In this document: one piece after another, positions 8,498-16,210 of the stretch
How positions within the stretch are numbered: the first letter of the stretch is position 1
How the letters are laid out: every line of letters begins with the position of its first letter
NCBI GenBank assembly: GCA_030652575.1
Contig: JAUSQI010000098.1
Span: forward strand, 1 to 32,296
DNA: 32,296 nt
Direction of reading: 5' to 3'
Source: Stagnimonas sp.
GTDB taxonomy: Bacteria; Pseudomonadota; Gammaproteobacteria; Nevskiales; Nevskiaceae
The notes under the pieces: model-generated
The model's database searches: none
What the model was told of the DNA's origin: nothing
Seen by the model: the letters and a program-made list of their open reading frames with translations, nothing else
Translations under genes and position numbers: made by a program

Positions 8498-9217
8498 ATG
8501 GCAACCGCAGTCAAACCCCGCGCAAAGAAAAAAAGCACGGCCGGCGTCGCTGGCGGGCAGTTGCCCCTGCGCGGCAACCGTCGCGGCGAACTGCGGCGCG
8601 AATCACTGCTGACGGCGGCACGGGATGCCTTTCTCGAGAACGGGTTTTCAGGCACCTCGATCGAAGATGTGGTCAGCCGCACCGGCGGCAGCAAGGCCAG
8701 CCTCTACAGCTATTTCGGCAGCAAGGAGGGCCTGTTCGGCGAGATGGTGAGCGCGGGCTGCAAGGAGTTCCTGCGCAATATCGCGATCCCGACCACCGTC
8801 GACGGCACGCTACAAAAAACACTGCACGCCTTCGGCCTGCGCTTCTTCAAGATCTACACCGAGTCGGGCCGCGTCAAGCTGATGCGCGCTGTCATTGCAG
8901 AGGCCACGCGCTTCCCCGAGTTTGCGCATCAGCTCTATCACGAGGGCCCGCAGCAGGTGCGCATCGGCCTATCGGCGTTCTTCCGGCAGTGCCATGCCGA
9001 TGGCCTGCTGCACACACCCAACCCCGATCTCGCCGCCATCCAGTTCATCACGCTGGTGAAGGGCCACTGCCAGCTTCGCAGCCTGTTCGGCCTCTCGCCG
9101 CTGGCCTTGCCGATCTCGCAGGAGGTCTTCATCGACAGCGCCGTGCGCCTCTTCCTCAACGGCTGCGGCGCGGCACCCGCAACCACTCCAAAAACCAGAA
9201 CCCGGAGCCGCCCATGA
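8498..9217 (+). CDS. TetR-family transcriptional regulator of efflux locus
   Basis: The product has 239 residues. A basic, disordered start (residues 1-30) leads into a TetR helix-turn-helix at about 34-80: LLTAARDAFLENGFSGTSIEDVVSRTGG and then KASLYSYFGSKEGLF, the standard family core. The C-terminal ligand domain resembles AefR/AcrR-like regulators, although its last 20 residues are Pro/Thr/Arg-rich. It likely represses both its own operon (tetR-tolC) and the divergent emrA-emrB-SDR genes through the palindrome 15 bp upstream of its start, releasing DNA when it binds a drug. The stop overlaps the start of the tolC-like gene (ATGA), so the two are translationally coupled. Confidence 0.93.
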   Translation: MATAVKPRAKKKSTAGVAGGQLPLRGNRRGELRRESLLTAARDAFLENGFSGTSIEDVVSRTGGSKASLYSYFGSKEGLFGEMVSAGCKEFLRNIAIPTTVDGTLQKTLHAFGLRFFKIYTESGRVKLMRAVIAEATRFPEFAHQLYHEGPQQVRIGLSAFFRQCHADGLLHTPNPDLAAIQFITLVKGHCQLRSLFGLSPLALPISQEVFIDSAVRLFLNGCGAAPATTPKTRTRSRP

Positions 9218-10482
9218 AGCGCCCTCTCATCGCCGCACTGCTGCTCGCCAGCGTCAACGCCCATGCGCTGGGGCTGCGCGAAATCGCGCTCACCGCCCTG
9301 CACCACGATCCGCGCTTCACCGAAAGCACGGCGCGCATCGAGGTGGCGAAATACGGCGCTGCGGTGGCCGATGCCGGCGACAAGTTCACGCTCGGCCTCG
9401 CCGCCGATATCGGCCGCTCGGAGTTGCGCACCGATGCGCCGTTTCCGCAGTCGGGCTATCGCACGCCCAACTCGCTGGGCCTCGCTGCCAGCCAGCCGCT
9501 CTACAACGGCGGCCGCAGCAGCGCCGAACGCGAGACCGCCGCGCGTTCACTCGACGCCGCGGGTGAACACCGGCGCGAGGTCGGCGGCAAGATCATCCTC
9601 GCCGCACTCACGGCGACGCTGGACCTGAAGCGCGACCGCGAGACGCTGAAGCTCGCGCAAGCCAGCCGCAGCACGCTGGATGCCGCGCGCGGCGATGTCG
9701 ACAAGCGCTATCAGGCGGGTGAGGCCACCAAGACCGATCTCGCCCAGGCTGATGCCCGCCGCGCCGAAGCCAGCGCCAATGTGCGCCGCGCCGAGGCCCA
9801 GCTGCGCGCCTCCGAAATCCGCCTCGCACGACTCACCGGCCCTTTGCCGGCGGATGCCGCAGATGTCGCCTGGCCGGAGTTTCTGCCCACCGCAAAAACG
9901 CGCGAAGAGGCCGTCGAGCAATCACGGCGCGCGCCGGCCGTGGTGGCCGCTGCGCACGAGCGCCAATCGGCGAAGGCCGCCATCAAGATCGCCGAGGCCG
10001 CCGCCCGTCCGCAGCTCTCGCTGGATGCGCATGCCACGACGCAGGACAACACCGAGTTCGGCTACGACCGGCTCAGCACCTGGGCGGTGCAGCTGAAGCT
10101 CAACGTGCCGATTCTCACCGGTGGCCTGACTGCCGCGCGTCGTGGCGAAGCCGTCGCGCGTGCCGCCAGTGCTGCCGCCAATGCCGATGACGAAGCGGCT
10201 TCGTACAGCGAGGCCGCAGCCCAGGACTGGGAACTGCTGCGCGCCAGCGAGGATGTGATTGCGGCGACGCGCGTGCAGGTCACCGCGGCCGAATCTGCAT
10301 TGGATGGCGTGCAGAAGGAACTCAAGGTCGGCAGCCGCACCACGCTCGATCTGCTCGATGCCGAACGCGAGCTGCTGGCCGCACAGGTCAACCTCGTCGG
10401 CGCCTTGCGCGACCGTGGCGTCACCGCCTTCAGCCTGCTGGCCGCCTGCGGAATTCTGGAGTTGTACAACGTGCCCGAATGA
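9214..10482 (+). CDS. TolC-family outer-membrane efflux channel
   Basis: The product has 422 residues. The frame is open well upstream inside tetR, but the ATG at 9214 overlaps the tetR stop and begins a clear signal peptide (MKRPLIAALLLASVNAHA, cleaved before LGLRE). The mature protein has the duplicated outer-membrane efflux protein repeats: LTALHHDPRFTESTARIEVAKYG, then QPLYNGGRSSAERE and RYQAGEATKTDLAQADAR in the first half, with VPILTGGLTAARRGEA and VGSRTTLDLLDAERELLAAQ in the second. It forms the outer-membrane tunnel for the EmrAB-like pump. Grouping the channel with the regulator, divergent from adaptor and pump, makes a complete tripartite efflux locus. Confidence 0.94.
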   Translation: MKRPLIAALLLASVNAHALGLREIALTALHHDPRFTESTARIEVAKYGAAVADAGDKFTLGLAADIGRSELRTDAPFPQSGYRTPNSLGLAASQPLYNGGRSSAERETAARSLDAAGEHRREVGGKIILAALTATLDLKRDRETLKLAQASRSTLDAARGDVDKRYQAGEATKTDLAQADARRAEASANVRRAEAQLRASEIRLARLTGPLPADAADVAWPEFLPTAKTREEAVEQSRRAPAVVAAAHERQSAKAAIKIAEAAARPQLSLDAHATTQDNTEFGYDRLSTWAVQLKLNVPILTGGLTAARRGEAVARAASAAANADDEAASYSEAAAQDWELLRASEDVIAATRVQVTAAESALDGVQKELKVGSRTTLDLLDAERELLAAQVNLVGALRDRGVTAFSLLAACGILELYNVPE

Positions 10483-10494
10483 GCTGCGCCGCGA

Positions 10495-10605
10495 TTAGCC
10501 GGTGCAGCTCTTCAGCACGTAAAAGCCCAGGATGATCGGGATCGGCACGCCCACCAGCCACGCCAGAATGCCCCAGCCCACGCCACCTTCTTGCTTGCTT
10601 TTCAT
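10495..10605 (-). CDS. Small membrane protein, 36 residues
   Basis: A frame runs from the ATG at 10605 to a TAA at 10495, preceded by a strong AAGGAGAGAG site. It encodes a polar N-terminus (MKSKQEGG), one hydrophobic segment of about 23 residues containing GWGILAWLVGVPIPIILGF, and the tail YVLKSCTG. It is the next gene downstream of the helicase (62 bp), and 12 bp from the convergent tolC stop. Small proteins of this look occur in proteobacteria, but I know no assigned function. Ribosome binding site, membrane segment and placement in an otherwise gene-free gap make it credible. Confidence 0.75.
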   Translation of the reverse strand: MKSKQEGGVGWGILAWLVGVPIPIILGFYVLKSCTG

Positions 10606-10667
10606 GTCTCTCTCCTTGCAGCGAATGCTGCGTAAAAGGAGCACATCATCTGGGCATGAATGCCGAA

Positions 10668-13079
10668 TTAGTTCGCCGCCTTCTCCAGCGTCGCCACCAT
10701 GCGTTGCACGCGGTCACGCCAGTCTTCGCTGGAAAGCTGCTGGCTGATGCGCTCGGCCCAGAGCGGGAAGGCGAGCGGGCTGAAACGCGGGGTGTGCCTG
10801 AGCAGCAGCGTTGCCGACTGCGCACGCTCCAGCGCGAGCTTGAGGCGCTGGTAGTCGAGCTGGTGTTCCAGCACTTCGCTGAGCGCCTGCCTGGTCAGCA
10901 GATTGTCGGCGTCGTATTTGCTGAGTACATCGAATAGCAGGCCACTCGACACCTGCACCTGCTTCACCGATTTGTTGTTGCCGGGGAAACCCTCGAACAC
11001 CAGGCCCGCCACCCGCGCGATCTCGCGGAAGCGCCGCTTCGCCATCTCCGCCGCATTGAGGCTCAGCGGCAGATCGGTTTCGAGATTCTGCGGCGACAGC
11101 GCGGCGCGAAAGGCAGCCTCGTCCAGCGGCGGCAGCTCGCGTGCGAGCAGCTCGAAGCCGTAGTCGTTGACCGAGAAAGTGAAAGTGGTGGGCTTGATAC
11201 GCGCCAGCCGCCAGGCCATGAGCGCACTCAGGCCCTCGTGCGCGTGGCGGCCCGCGAACGGGAACACGAACAGGTGCTCGCCTTCGCGCGATTTTCTGCG
11301 CTCGATCAGCAGCAGGCCGGGGCGTGGCAGCGCACTCCATTCGGCCTGCACATCGAGCAAAGGCTTGAGCACGCGCGCTTCTTCGTTGGGCAGCTCGCCG
11401 TCGGCGATGCGGCCGAAGAGTTCGAGCAGCGAGTCGGCGAGTGCGGACGACAGCGGCATCTTGCCGCCCGCATAGCGCGGCGTGGTCTGGCCCTTGCCGC
11501 CGGCCTTCACGAAGGCCGTCATGTCTTCCACCTTGCTCAGCGTCAGCTTGCGGCCGCCGAACAGGAAGCTGTCGCCCACGCTCAGCCGTGCGATGAAGCT
11601 CTCTTCCACCTGGCCGATGTTGCCGCCGCTCAGGAAGGCGACGCGCATCATGCTGTCGGCGGTGATGGTGCCGACGCTCATGCGATGGCGGCGCGCCAGC
11701 GTCGCGTCTTCCACCCGCAGCAGACCCTCACGCTCGACCACCTTGCGGTATTGCGGGTACGCCGTGAGCGAGGCGCCGCCGCGCTGCACGAAGTCGAGCA
11801 CCCATTGCCATTCGCGCTCGCTCAGCTCGGCATAGGCGTGGGTGCGGCGCACTTCCTGCAGCATGTCGTCGGCACGCAGCACGCCGGTGAGCGCCAGCGT
11901 CACCACATGCTGCGCGAGCACATCGAGCGCGAGCCGAATCGGCCGGCGCGATTCAATGCGACGGTGTTCGAGTGCCAACCTCGCCGCCGCGAACTCGGCA
12001 AGCTCGAGCGCATTGGCCGGCACGCACAAGATCTCGCTCGCCGCCCCCGGCTGGTGGCCACTGCGGCCCGCGCGTTGCACCAGCCGCGCGATGCCCTTCG
12101 GCCCGCCGATCTGGATCACCTGATCCACCGGCGAGAAATCCACGCCCAGATCGAGCGAGCTGGTCGCCACCACCGCGCGCAGGCTGCCATCGCGCAAACC
12201 CTGCTCGGCGGCGGCACGCAGCGTGCTGTCGAGCGAGCCGTGGTGCAGGGCGATGGGCAGCTCGTGCGCGGCCATCGAGAGCGCGTCGTGCCAGCGCTCG
12301 GCCTGGGCGCGGGTGTTGGTGAACACCAGCGTGCTGCGCTTCGCGTGCAGCGCCTGCACCACTTGCGGCAGCAACTCCAGCCCCATGTGGCCGCTCCACG
12401 GGAAGCGCTCCACCTTGTCGGGGATCAGCGTGCGCACGTTCAAGGTTTTGGGCAGGTCGGCGCCGATGACGCGGCCACGATGCCCGGGCCCGAGCAGTGT
12501 GGTCATCGCCTCGTCGACATTGCCGAGCGTGGCCGAAACGCCCCACACGCGCAGCGTCGGCGCGAGCGCCCGCAGCCGCGAGATCGCCAGCTCGGTCTGC
12601 ACCCCACGCTTGGTGGCCAGCAGCTCGTGCCACTCGTCGACGATCACCGCCTTGAGCCCACGCCATTGCGGGATGAGATCGGCATAGCTGAGCAGCAGCG
12701 AGAGCGACTCGGGCGTGGTGACCAGGCACTGCGGCAGCCGCTTGCGCTGCTTGGCGCGCTGGGCTGCGGTGGTGTCGCCGGTGCGGCGCTCGATGCGCCA
12801 GGGCACGCCGAGCGCATCGGCTGCCGCTTGCAGATTTGCGGTGGTGTCGGCTGCCAGCGCGCGCATCGGCGTGACCCAGACGACGCGGATCGGCTCATCG
12901 GCACTGACGCCCTCCAGCAACGGTCCGCCCCAGGCGGCGAGGGTCTTGCCGGTACCGGTCGGCGCGTGGATCAGCCCGCTCTCGCCCGCCGCATAGGCAG
13001 CCCAGGCCTCGCGTTGGAAGTCTGCGATGCGCCACTTATTGGCTGCGAACCAGCGCTCGATACGCTTTGGGTCGCTCAT
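10668..13079 (-). CDS. Ligase-associated DNA damage response DEXH-box helicase (Lhr-like)
   Basis: The product has 803 residues, the usual size for the Lhr-like helicase of the ligase-associated repair set (family TIGR04121 as I recall it). Walker A is APTGTGKT (residues 39-46), the DExH box is DEWH (148-151), motif III is SATLGN, and motif VI is QRAGRSGH, followed by the Lhr winged-helix and DUF4175-like C-terminal half. It would unwind DNA with 3'-5' polarity, working with a DNA ligase and a nuclease in repair. Its start overlaps the LysR stop by 4 bp (ATGA). Partners are encoded elsewhere in the window, the ligase at 24184-25779 and the exonuclease at 28576-29619. The PdeM phosphoesterase that commonly adjoins this helicase is not here. 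Confidence 0.93.
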   Translation of the reverse strand: MSDPKRIERWFAANKWRIADFQREAWAAYAAGESGLIHAPTGTGKTLAAWGGPLLEGVSADEPIRVVWVTPMRALAADTTANLQAAADALGVPWRIERRTGDTTAAQRAKQRKRLPQCLVTTPESLSLLLSYADLIPQWRGLKAVIVDEWHELLATKRGVQTELAISRLRALAPTLRVWGVSATLGNVDEAMTTLLGPGHRGRVIGADLPKTLNVRTLIPDKVERFPWSGHMGLELLPQVVQALHAKRSTLVFTNTRAQAERWHDALSMAAHELPIALHHGSLDSTLRAAAEQGLRDGSLRAVVATSSLDLGVDFSPVDQVIQIGGPKGIARLVQRAGRSGHQPGAASEILCVPANALELAEFAAARLALEHRRIESRRPIRLALDVLAQHVVTLALTGVLRADDMLQEVRRTHAYAELSEREWQWVLDFVQRGGASLTAYPQYRKVVEREGLLRVEDATLARRHRMSVGTITADSMMRVAFLSGGNIGQVEESFIARLSVGDSFLFGGRKLTLSKVEDMTAFVKAGGKGQTTPRYAGGKMPLSSALADSLLELFGRIADGELPNEEARVLKPLLDVQAEWSALPRPGLLLIERRKSREGEHLFVFPFAGRHAHEGLSALMAWRLARIKPTTFTFSVNDYGFELLARELPPLDEAAFRAALSPQNLETDLPLSLNAAEMAKRRFREIARVAGLVFEGFPGNNKSVKQVQVSSGLLFDVLSKYDADNLLTRQALSEVLEHQLDYQRLKLALERAQSATLLLRHTPRFSPLAFPLWAERISQQLSSEDWRDRVQRMVATLEKAAN

Positions 13080-13957
13080 GCCACGCCGCGCGTCTCGGCC
13101 AGCAGCCAGTCGCGCAGCGCGAAGATGGCGGCGAGCTTGGGATGGTCGGCGCGCCAGACGAAGTAGTGCGAGTACGGGTCGGGTACGGCCAGCTCGAACA
13201 GCCGCACCAGCCGGCCGCGTTGCAGCTCGCCCTCGGCCAGCGAGCGGCGCGCGAGAGCAATGCCCAGGCCCGCCGCAGCGGCATCCATCATCACGGACGA
13301 ATCGGTGAACGAGGGGCCTCGGGCTGGCTCACGAAAGTCGAGACCGGCGGCGTGCAGCCAGGGCTCCCAAGGCAGCCAGGGATTGCGCAGCAGGGTGCAG
13401 TCGGCCAGCTCTTTCGGGCTCTTGGGCAGCAGGCCGTCTCGGTAATTGGGCGCACAGACGGGGAAGCTCGAATCGCCCATCAGCCGCACCTGCTGCACGT
13501 CGGGCCAGCCGCCGTTGCCGAAGCGGATCGCGCAATCGGCATCGCCGGCTGCCAGGTCGGCAAGGGTCGCGCGCACATCCACGAAGAGATCGATCTGCGG
13601 ATACAGCGCCACGAAACCCGACAGTCGCGGCACCAGCCAGCGGCTGGCGGTGGACGGCAGCACGCTGACGTTGAGCGTGACGTGTTCGGTGGGCCCCGCG
13701 TGGGCAAAGCTGCGCTCCAGCAAGCCGAGCGCCTGCCGCACCTTGGTCACCAAGAGCCGCCCGTGTTCGGTGGGCACCATGCGGTTCTTCTCGCGCGCGA
13801 ACAGCTTCACGCCCTGCCGCTCTTCGAGACTGGTGATGTGATGGCTGATGGCGCCGTGCGTCAGCGACAGCTCTTTCGCCGCCGCCGTGTACGACTGGTG
13901 CCGGAACGCCGCCTCGAAGGCCTGCAGGGTGGCGAGTGGGGGCAGGCGCGTGGACAT
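13076..13957 (-). CDS. LysR-family transcriptional regulator (GcvA-like)
   Basis: The product has 293 residues. The N-terminal winged helix-turn-helix covers residues about 8-67 (LATLQAFEAAFRHQSYTAAA, then LSLTHGAISHHITSLEERQG). A type 2 periplasmic-binding-like effector domain follows, of the GcvA/AmpR group (FVDVRATLADLAAGDADCAIRFG; ARRSLAEGELQRGRLVRLF). Effector unknown. It is divergent from the GNAT-GST-RarD-MFS genes across 116 bp containing two inverted repeats, which by LysR convention makes that operon its likely target. Its last codons overlap the helicase start, so readthrough from the LysR promoter should also express the helicase. Confidence 0.93.
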   Translation of the reverse strand: MSTRLPPLATLQAFEAAFRHQSYTAAAKELSLTHGAISHHITSLEERQGVKLFAREKNRMVPTEHGRLLVTKVRQALGLLERSFAHAGPTEHVTLNVSVLPSTASRWLVPRLSGFVALYPQIDLFVDVRATLADLAAGDADCAIRFGNGGWPDVQQVRLMGDSSFPVCAPNYRDGLLPKSPKELADCTLLRNPWLPWEPWLHAAGLDFREPARGPSFTDSSVMMDAAAAGLGIALARRSLAEGELQRGRLVRLFELAVPDPYSHYFVWRADHPKLAAIFALRDWLLAETRGVA

Positions 13958-13966
13958 GCCGCCATT

Positions 13967-13998
13967 TTAGGTGCGTTGTGAATTTGGCTCACACCTAA
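13967..13998. promoter_or_regulatory. Inverted repeat in LysR/GNAT divergent promoter
   Basis: Perfect 7-bp arms TTAGGTG (13967-13973) and CACCTAA (13992-13998) are separated by 18 bp, beginning 9 bp upstream of the LysR start. Inside them a second, imperfect pair TGTGA / TCACA strengthens the symmetry. LysR sites are dyads in divergent regions, so this is a reasonable autoregulatory site. Binding is inferred. Confidence 0.55.
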
Positions 13999-14005
13999 GG
14001 GCAAA

Positions 14006-14029
14006 ACTCTTCGTTTCCCGCTGAAGAGT
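14006..14029. promoter_or_regulatory. Second inverted repeat in LysR/GNAT divergent promoter
   Basis: Perfect 7-bp arms ACTCTTC (14006-14012) and GAAGAGT (14023-14029) flank a 10-nt spacer, 44 bp before the GNAT start. It may be a second LysR contact site or an mRNA leader hairpin of the GNAT operon. There is no T-run, so it is not a standard terminator. Confidence 0.45.
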
Positions 14030-14073
14030 CGCGCGCGCAGACTCCGCGCCTTCATCCAACCCGCGTTCGCGCC

Positions 14074-14541
14074 ATGGCCATCGAGTTCGACAATCCCGCG
14101 CATGCCGCCGACTTCATCCGGCTCAACGAGCAGTGGATCAGCACGCACTTTGTGCTCGAAGCCGCCGACCGGGCGCTGGCGGCACACCCCTTCAAGGTCG
14201 TCGAGAACGGCGGGCACATTCTGAGTCTGGTCGAGGCTGGCCGGGTGGTCGGCGTCTGCGCCTTGTTCAAGGAGGGCGACGGCCGCTATCAGCTCGCCCG
14301 CATGGCGGTGGCCCCTGAAGCACGCGGCCTCGGCTACGGCGAGCAGCTCATCACCGCCGCTCTCGCCCTTGCCCAACAGCGCGGCGCGACGAGCGTATTT
14401 CTGCTCTCCAACACCGTGCTCACGGCCGCGATCGCGCTGTATCGCAAGCATGGCTTCGTCACTGTCAGCGAGTGCCAGCACCCGGTGTATGCGCGCTGCA
14501 ACATCGTGATGGAAAAGCATTTCGCGGAGACCCTGCCATGA
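14074..14541 (+). CDS. GNAT-family N-acetyltransferase
   Basis: The product has 155 residues. The GNAT fold is recognisable from ILSLVEAGRVVGVCALF (strands 2-3), the acetyl-CoA pyrophosphate loop region YQLARMAVAPEARGLGYGEQL (residues about 93-113; Q/R-x-x-G-x-G/A appears as ARGLGYG), and the closing AIALYRKHGFVTV. It would transfer an acetyl group from acetyl-CoA to a small-molecule or protein amine; the substrate is unknown. It is the first gene of a four-gene unit: the stop overlaps the GST start by ATGA. No convincing ribosome binding site precedes the ATG. Confidence 0.9.
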   Translation: MAIEFDNPAHAADFIRLNEQWISTHFVLEAADRALAAHPFKVVENGGHILSLVEAGRVVGVCALFKEGDGRYQLARMAVAPEARGLGYGEQLITAALALAQQRGATSVFLLSNTVLTAAIALYRKHGFVTVSECQHPVYARCNIVMEKHFAETLP

Positions 14542-15248
14542 CCCACTACCGCCTTTACTACGCCCCCGGCGCCTGCTCGCTGGCGACCCATATCGTGCTG
14601 GAGGAAATCCGCCGTGCGGGTCTGGCCGACTACGCCAGCACGCGGCTGGTGCTGCCCTCTGGCGACCAGAAGAAGCCCGAGTTTCTCGCCATCAATCCGC
14701 GCGGCCATGTGCCAGTGCTGAGTTATCGGCTGGAGGGCGTCGAGGGCGTGCTCACCGAGAACCTCGCCATCCTGAAGTTTCTCTTGCAGCAGCACCCCGA
14801 AGCACGCTTGCTGCCGAGCGCCCCGGCCGACGAGGCGCGCGCCTGGGAGTGGCTGAGCTGGCTCGCCACCGACGTGCATTCGTTCGCCTTCATGATGGTG
14901 TTCTACCCCGCGCGCTTTGCCGAGTCGCTGGCTGCACAAGCCGAGGTCGAGGCCAAGGGCCGCGCGCTGCTCACGCAGCACTGGGTTGATCTCGAATCGC
15001 GCTTGCCCGCAGAGGGCTTTGCATTAGGCGCTTTCAGCGCGGTCGACGCCATGCTGATCGTGTTCTACCGCTGGGCGAAGCGCTATGGCTTCACGCCGCA
15101 GTCGCACTACCCGCGCTGGGCCGCGCTCAGCGAACGCACGCTGGCCCGCGAGAGCGTGCAGGCCGTGTTCAACGACGAACGCATCAACCTCACCGATGCG
15201 CTGCCGCCTCGGCCGACGCACCTGTTCCAAATCGGAGTGACGCCATGA
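14538..15248 (+). CDS. Glutathione S-transferase, beta-class-like
   Basis: The product has 236 residues from the ATG overlapping the GNAT stop; the frame is open 22 codons further up but inside that gene. The thioredoxin-like N-domain begins YRLYYAPGACSLATHIVLEE, with Cys13 at the position of the catalytic cysteine of beta-class GSTs, and contains INPRGHVPVL (cis-Pro loop) and LTENLAILKFLL. The C-domain is helical. Beta-class enzymes conjugate glutathione to electrophiles or reduce mixed disulfides in the cytoplasm. The stop overlaps the rarD start (ATGA). The company of an acetyltransferase and two exporters suggests detoxification, by inference. Confidence 0.9.
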   Translation: MTHYRLYYAPGACSLATHIVLEEIRRAGLADYASTRLVLPSGDQKKPEFLAINPRGHVPVLSYRLEGVEGVLTENLAILKFLLQQHPEARLLPSAPADEARAWEWLSWLATDVHSFAFMMVFYPARFAESLAAQAEVEAKGRALLTQHWVDLESRLPAEGFALGAFSAVDAMLIVFYRWAKRYGFTPQSHYPRWAALSERTLARESVQAVFNDERINLTDALPPRPTHLFQIGVTP

Positions 15249-16210
15249 GCGTGCAAGAAGCGGAAGCAAGGCGCGGCTTCATCGCCGCTTTCGTGGCGTT
15301 TCTGATCTGGGGATTGCTGCCGATCTACATCCACCAGCTCGCGCCCATGCCCAGCGTGCAGATCATGGCGCACCGCGTGATCTGGGCCTGCGTGTTCGTG
15401 TTCGCCTACCTCGCCATCAAGGGCGACCTCGGCAAGGTGTGGGCGGCGCTTGCGGATGCGAAGGCGCGCCTCCGTCTCGCAGCATCGGCCGTGCTCATCA
15501 CCATCAACTGGCTGGTCTACGTGTGGGCGGTGAGCAACGGCCATGTGGTGGATGCCAGCCTCGGCTACTTCATCAACCCGCTGGTGAGCGTGCTGCTGGG
15601 CGTGTTCGTGTTGAAGGAATCGCTCAACCAAACACAGTGGGTGTCGGTGGCACTCGCGGCCCTCGGCGTGCTGTGGCTCACCTTCAGCGTCGGGCAGTTT
15701 CCGTGGATCGCCATCTCGCTCGCGCTTTCGTTCGGCACCTATGGGTTGATCCGCAAGCAGGTGGTGGTGGAGTCGGTCGCTGGCCTCGGCGTGGAGACGC
15801 TGCTGATCGCGCCGATCATGCTCGCGTATCTCTTCTGGACGTTGCACACCGGCAGCTTCGCCTTCGGCACCTTGGGCCTCAAGGTGGACGTGATGCTCAT
15901 CGCCAGCGGTGCCGTCACCGCCATCCCGCTAGTGCTGTTTGCCTACGGCGTGCGGCGCGTGCCGCTCAGCACCGTCGGCATCCTGCAATACGTGGGGCCG
16001 AGCTTGCAGTTGCTGACCGGCGTGTTCGTGTTTCACGAGCCGTTCTCGCACACGCAGCTGGTCGGCTTCGGGCTGATCTGGGCCGCACTCGTGGTGTATG
16101 CGCTGGAGGGCGTGTGGCGCAACCGCCGCCTGAAGACCACCGCAGCACTCGCCGATAGCGGCGCACCGGCCGCCGCCGTCGCCACTGCCTCGTCGGCCGC
16201 ACGCTCGTGA
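15245..16210 (+). CDS. rarD: RarD-type EamA-family permease
   Basis: The product has 321 residues with about ten hydrophobic segments. The start (GFIAAFVAFLIWGLLPIYIHQL), then the HRVIWACVFV, TINWLVYVWAVSNGHVVDASLGYFINPL and GVRRVPLSTVGILQYVGPSLQLL segments, are diagnostic of RarD, an inner-membrane EamA transporter first linked to chloramphenicol sensitivity; its substrate remains unclear. The C-terminal 25 residues are an Ala-rich cytoplasmic tail. The start overlaps the GST stop and the end overlaps the next MFS gene (GTGA), so all four genes form one translational chain. Confidence 0.93.
   Translation: MSVQEAEARRGFIAAFVAFLIWGLLPIYIHQLAPMPSVQIMAHRVIWACVFVFAYLAIKGDLGKVWAALADAKARLRLAASAVLITINWLVYVWAVSNGHVVDASLGYFINPLVSVLLGVFVLKESLNQTQWVSVALAALGVLWLTFSVGQFPWIAISLALSFGTYGLIRKQVVVESVAGLGVETLLIAPIMLAYLFWTLHTGSFAFGTLGLKVDVMLIASGAVTAIPLVLFAYGVRRVPLSTVGILQYVGPSLQLLTGVFVFHEPFSHTQLVGFGLIWAALVVYALEGVWRNRRLKTTAALADSGAPAAAVATASSAARS

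Noticed and set aside
11238-13166. Plus-strand open frame of 642 codons opposite the helicase
   Set aside because: The helicase motifs on the minus strand are unambiguous; the antisense product is compositionally biased and starts inside the helicase gene.
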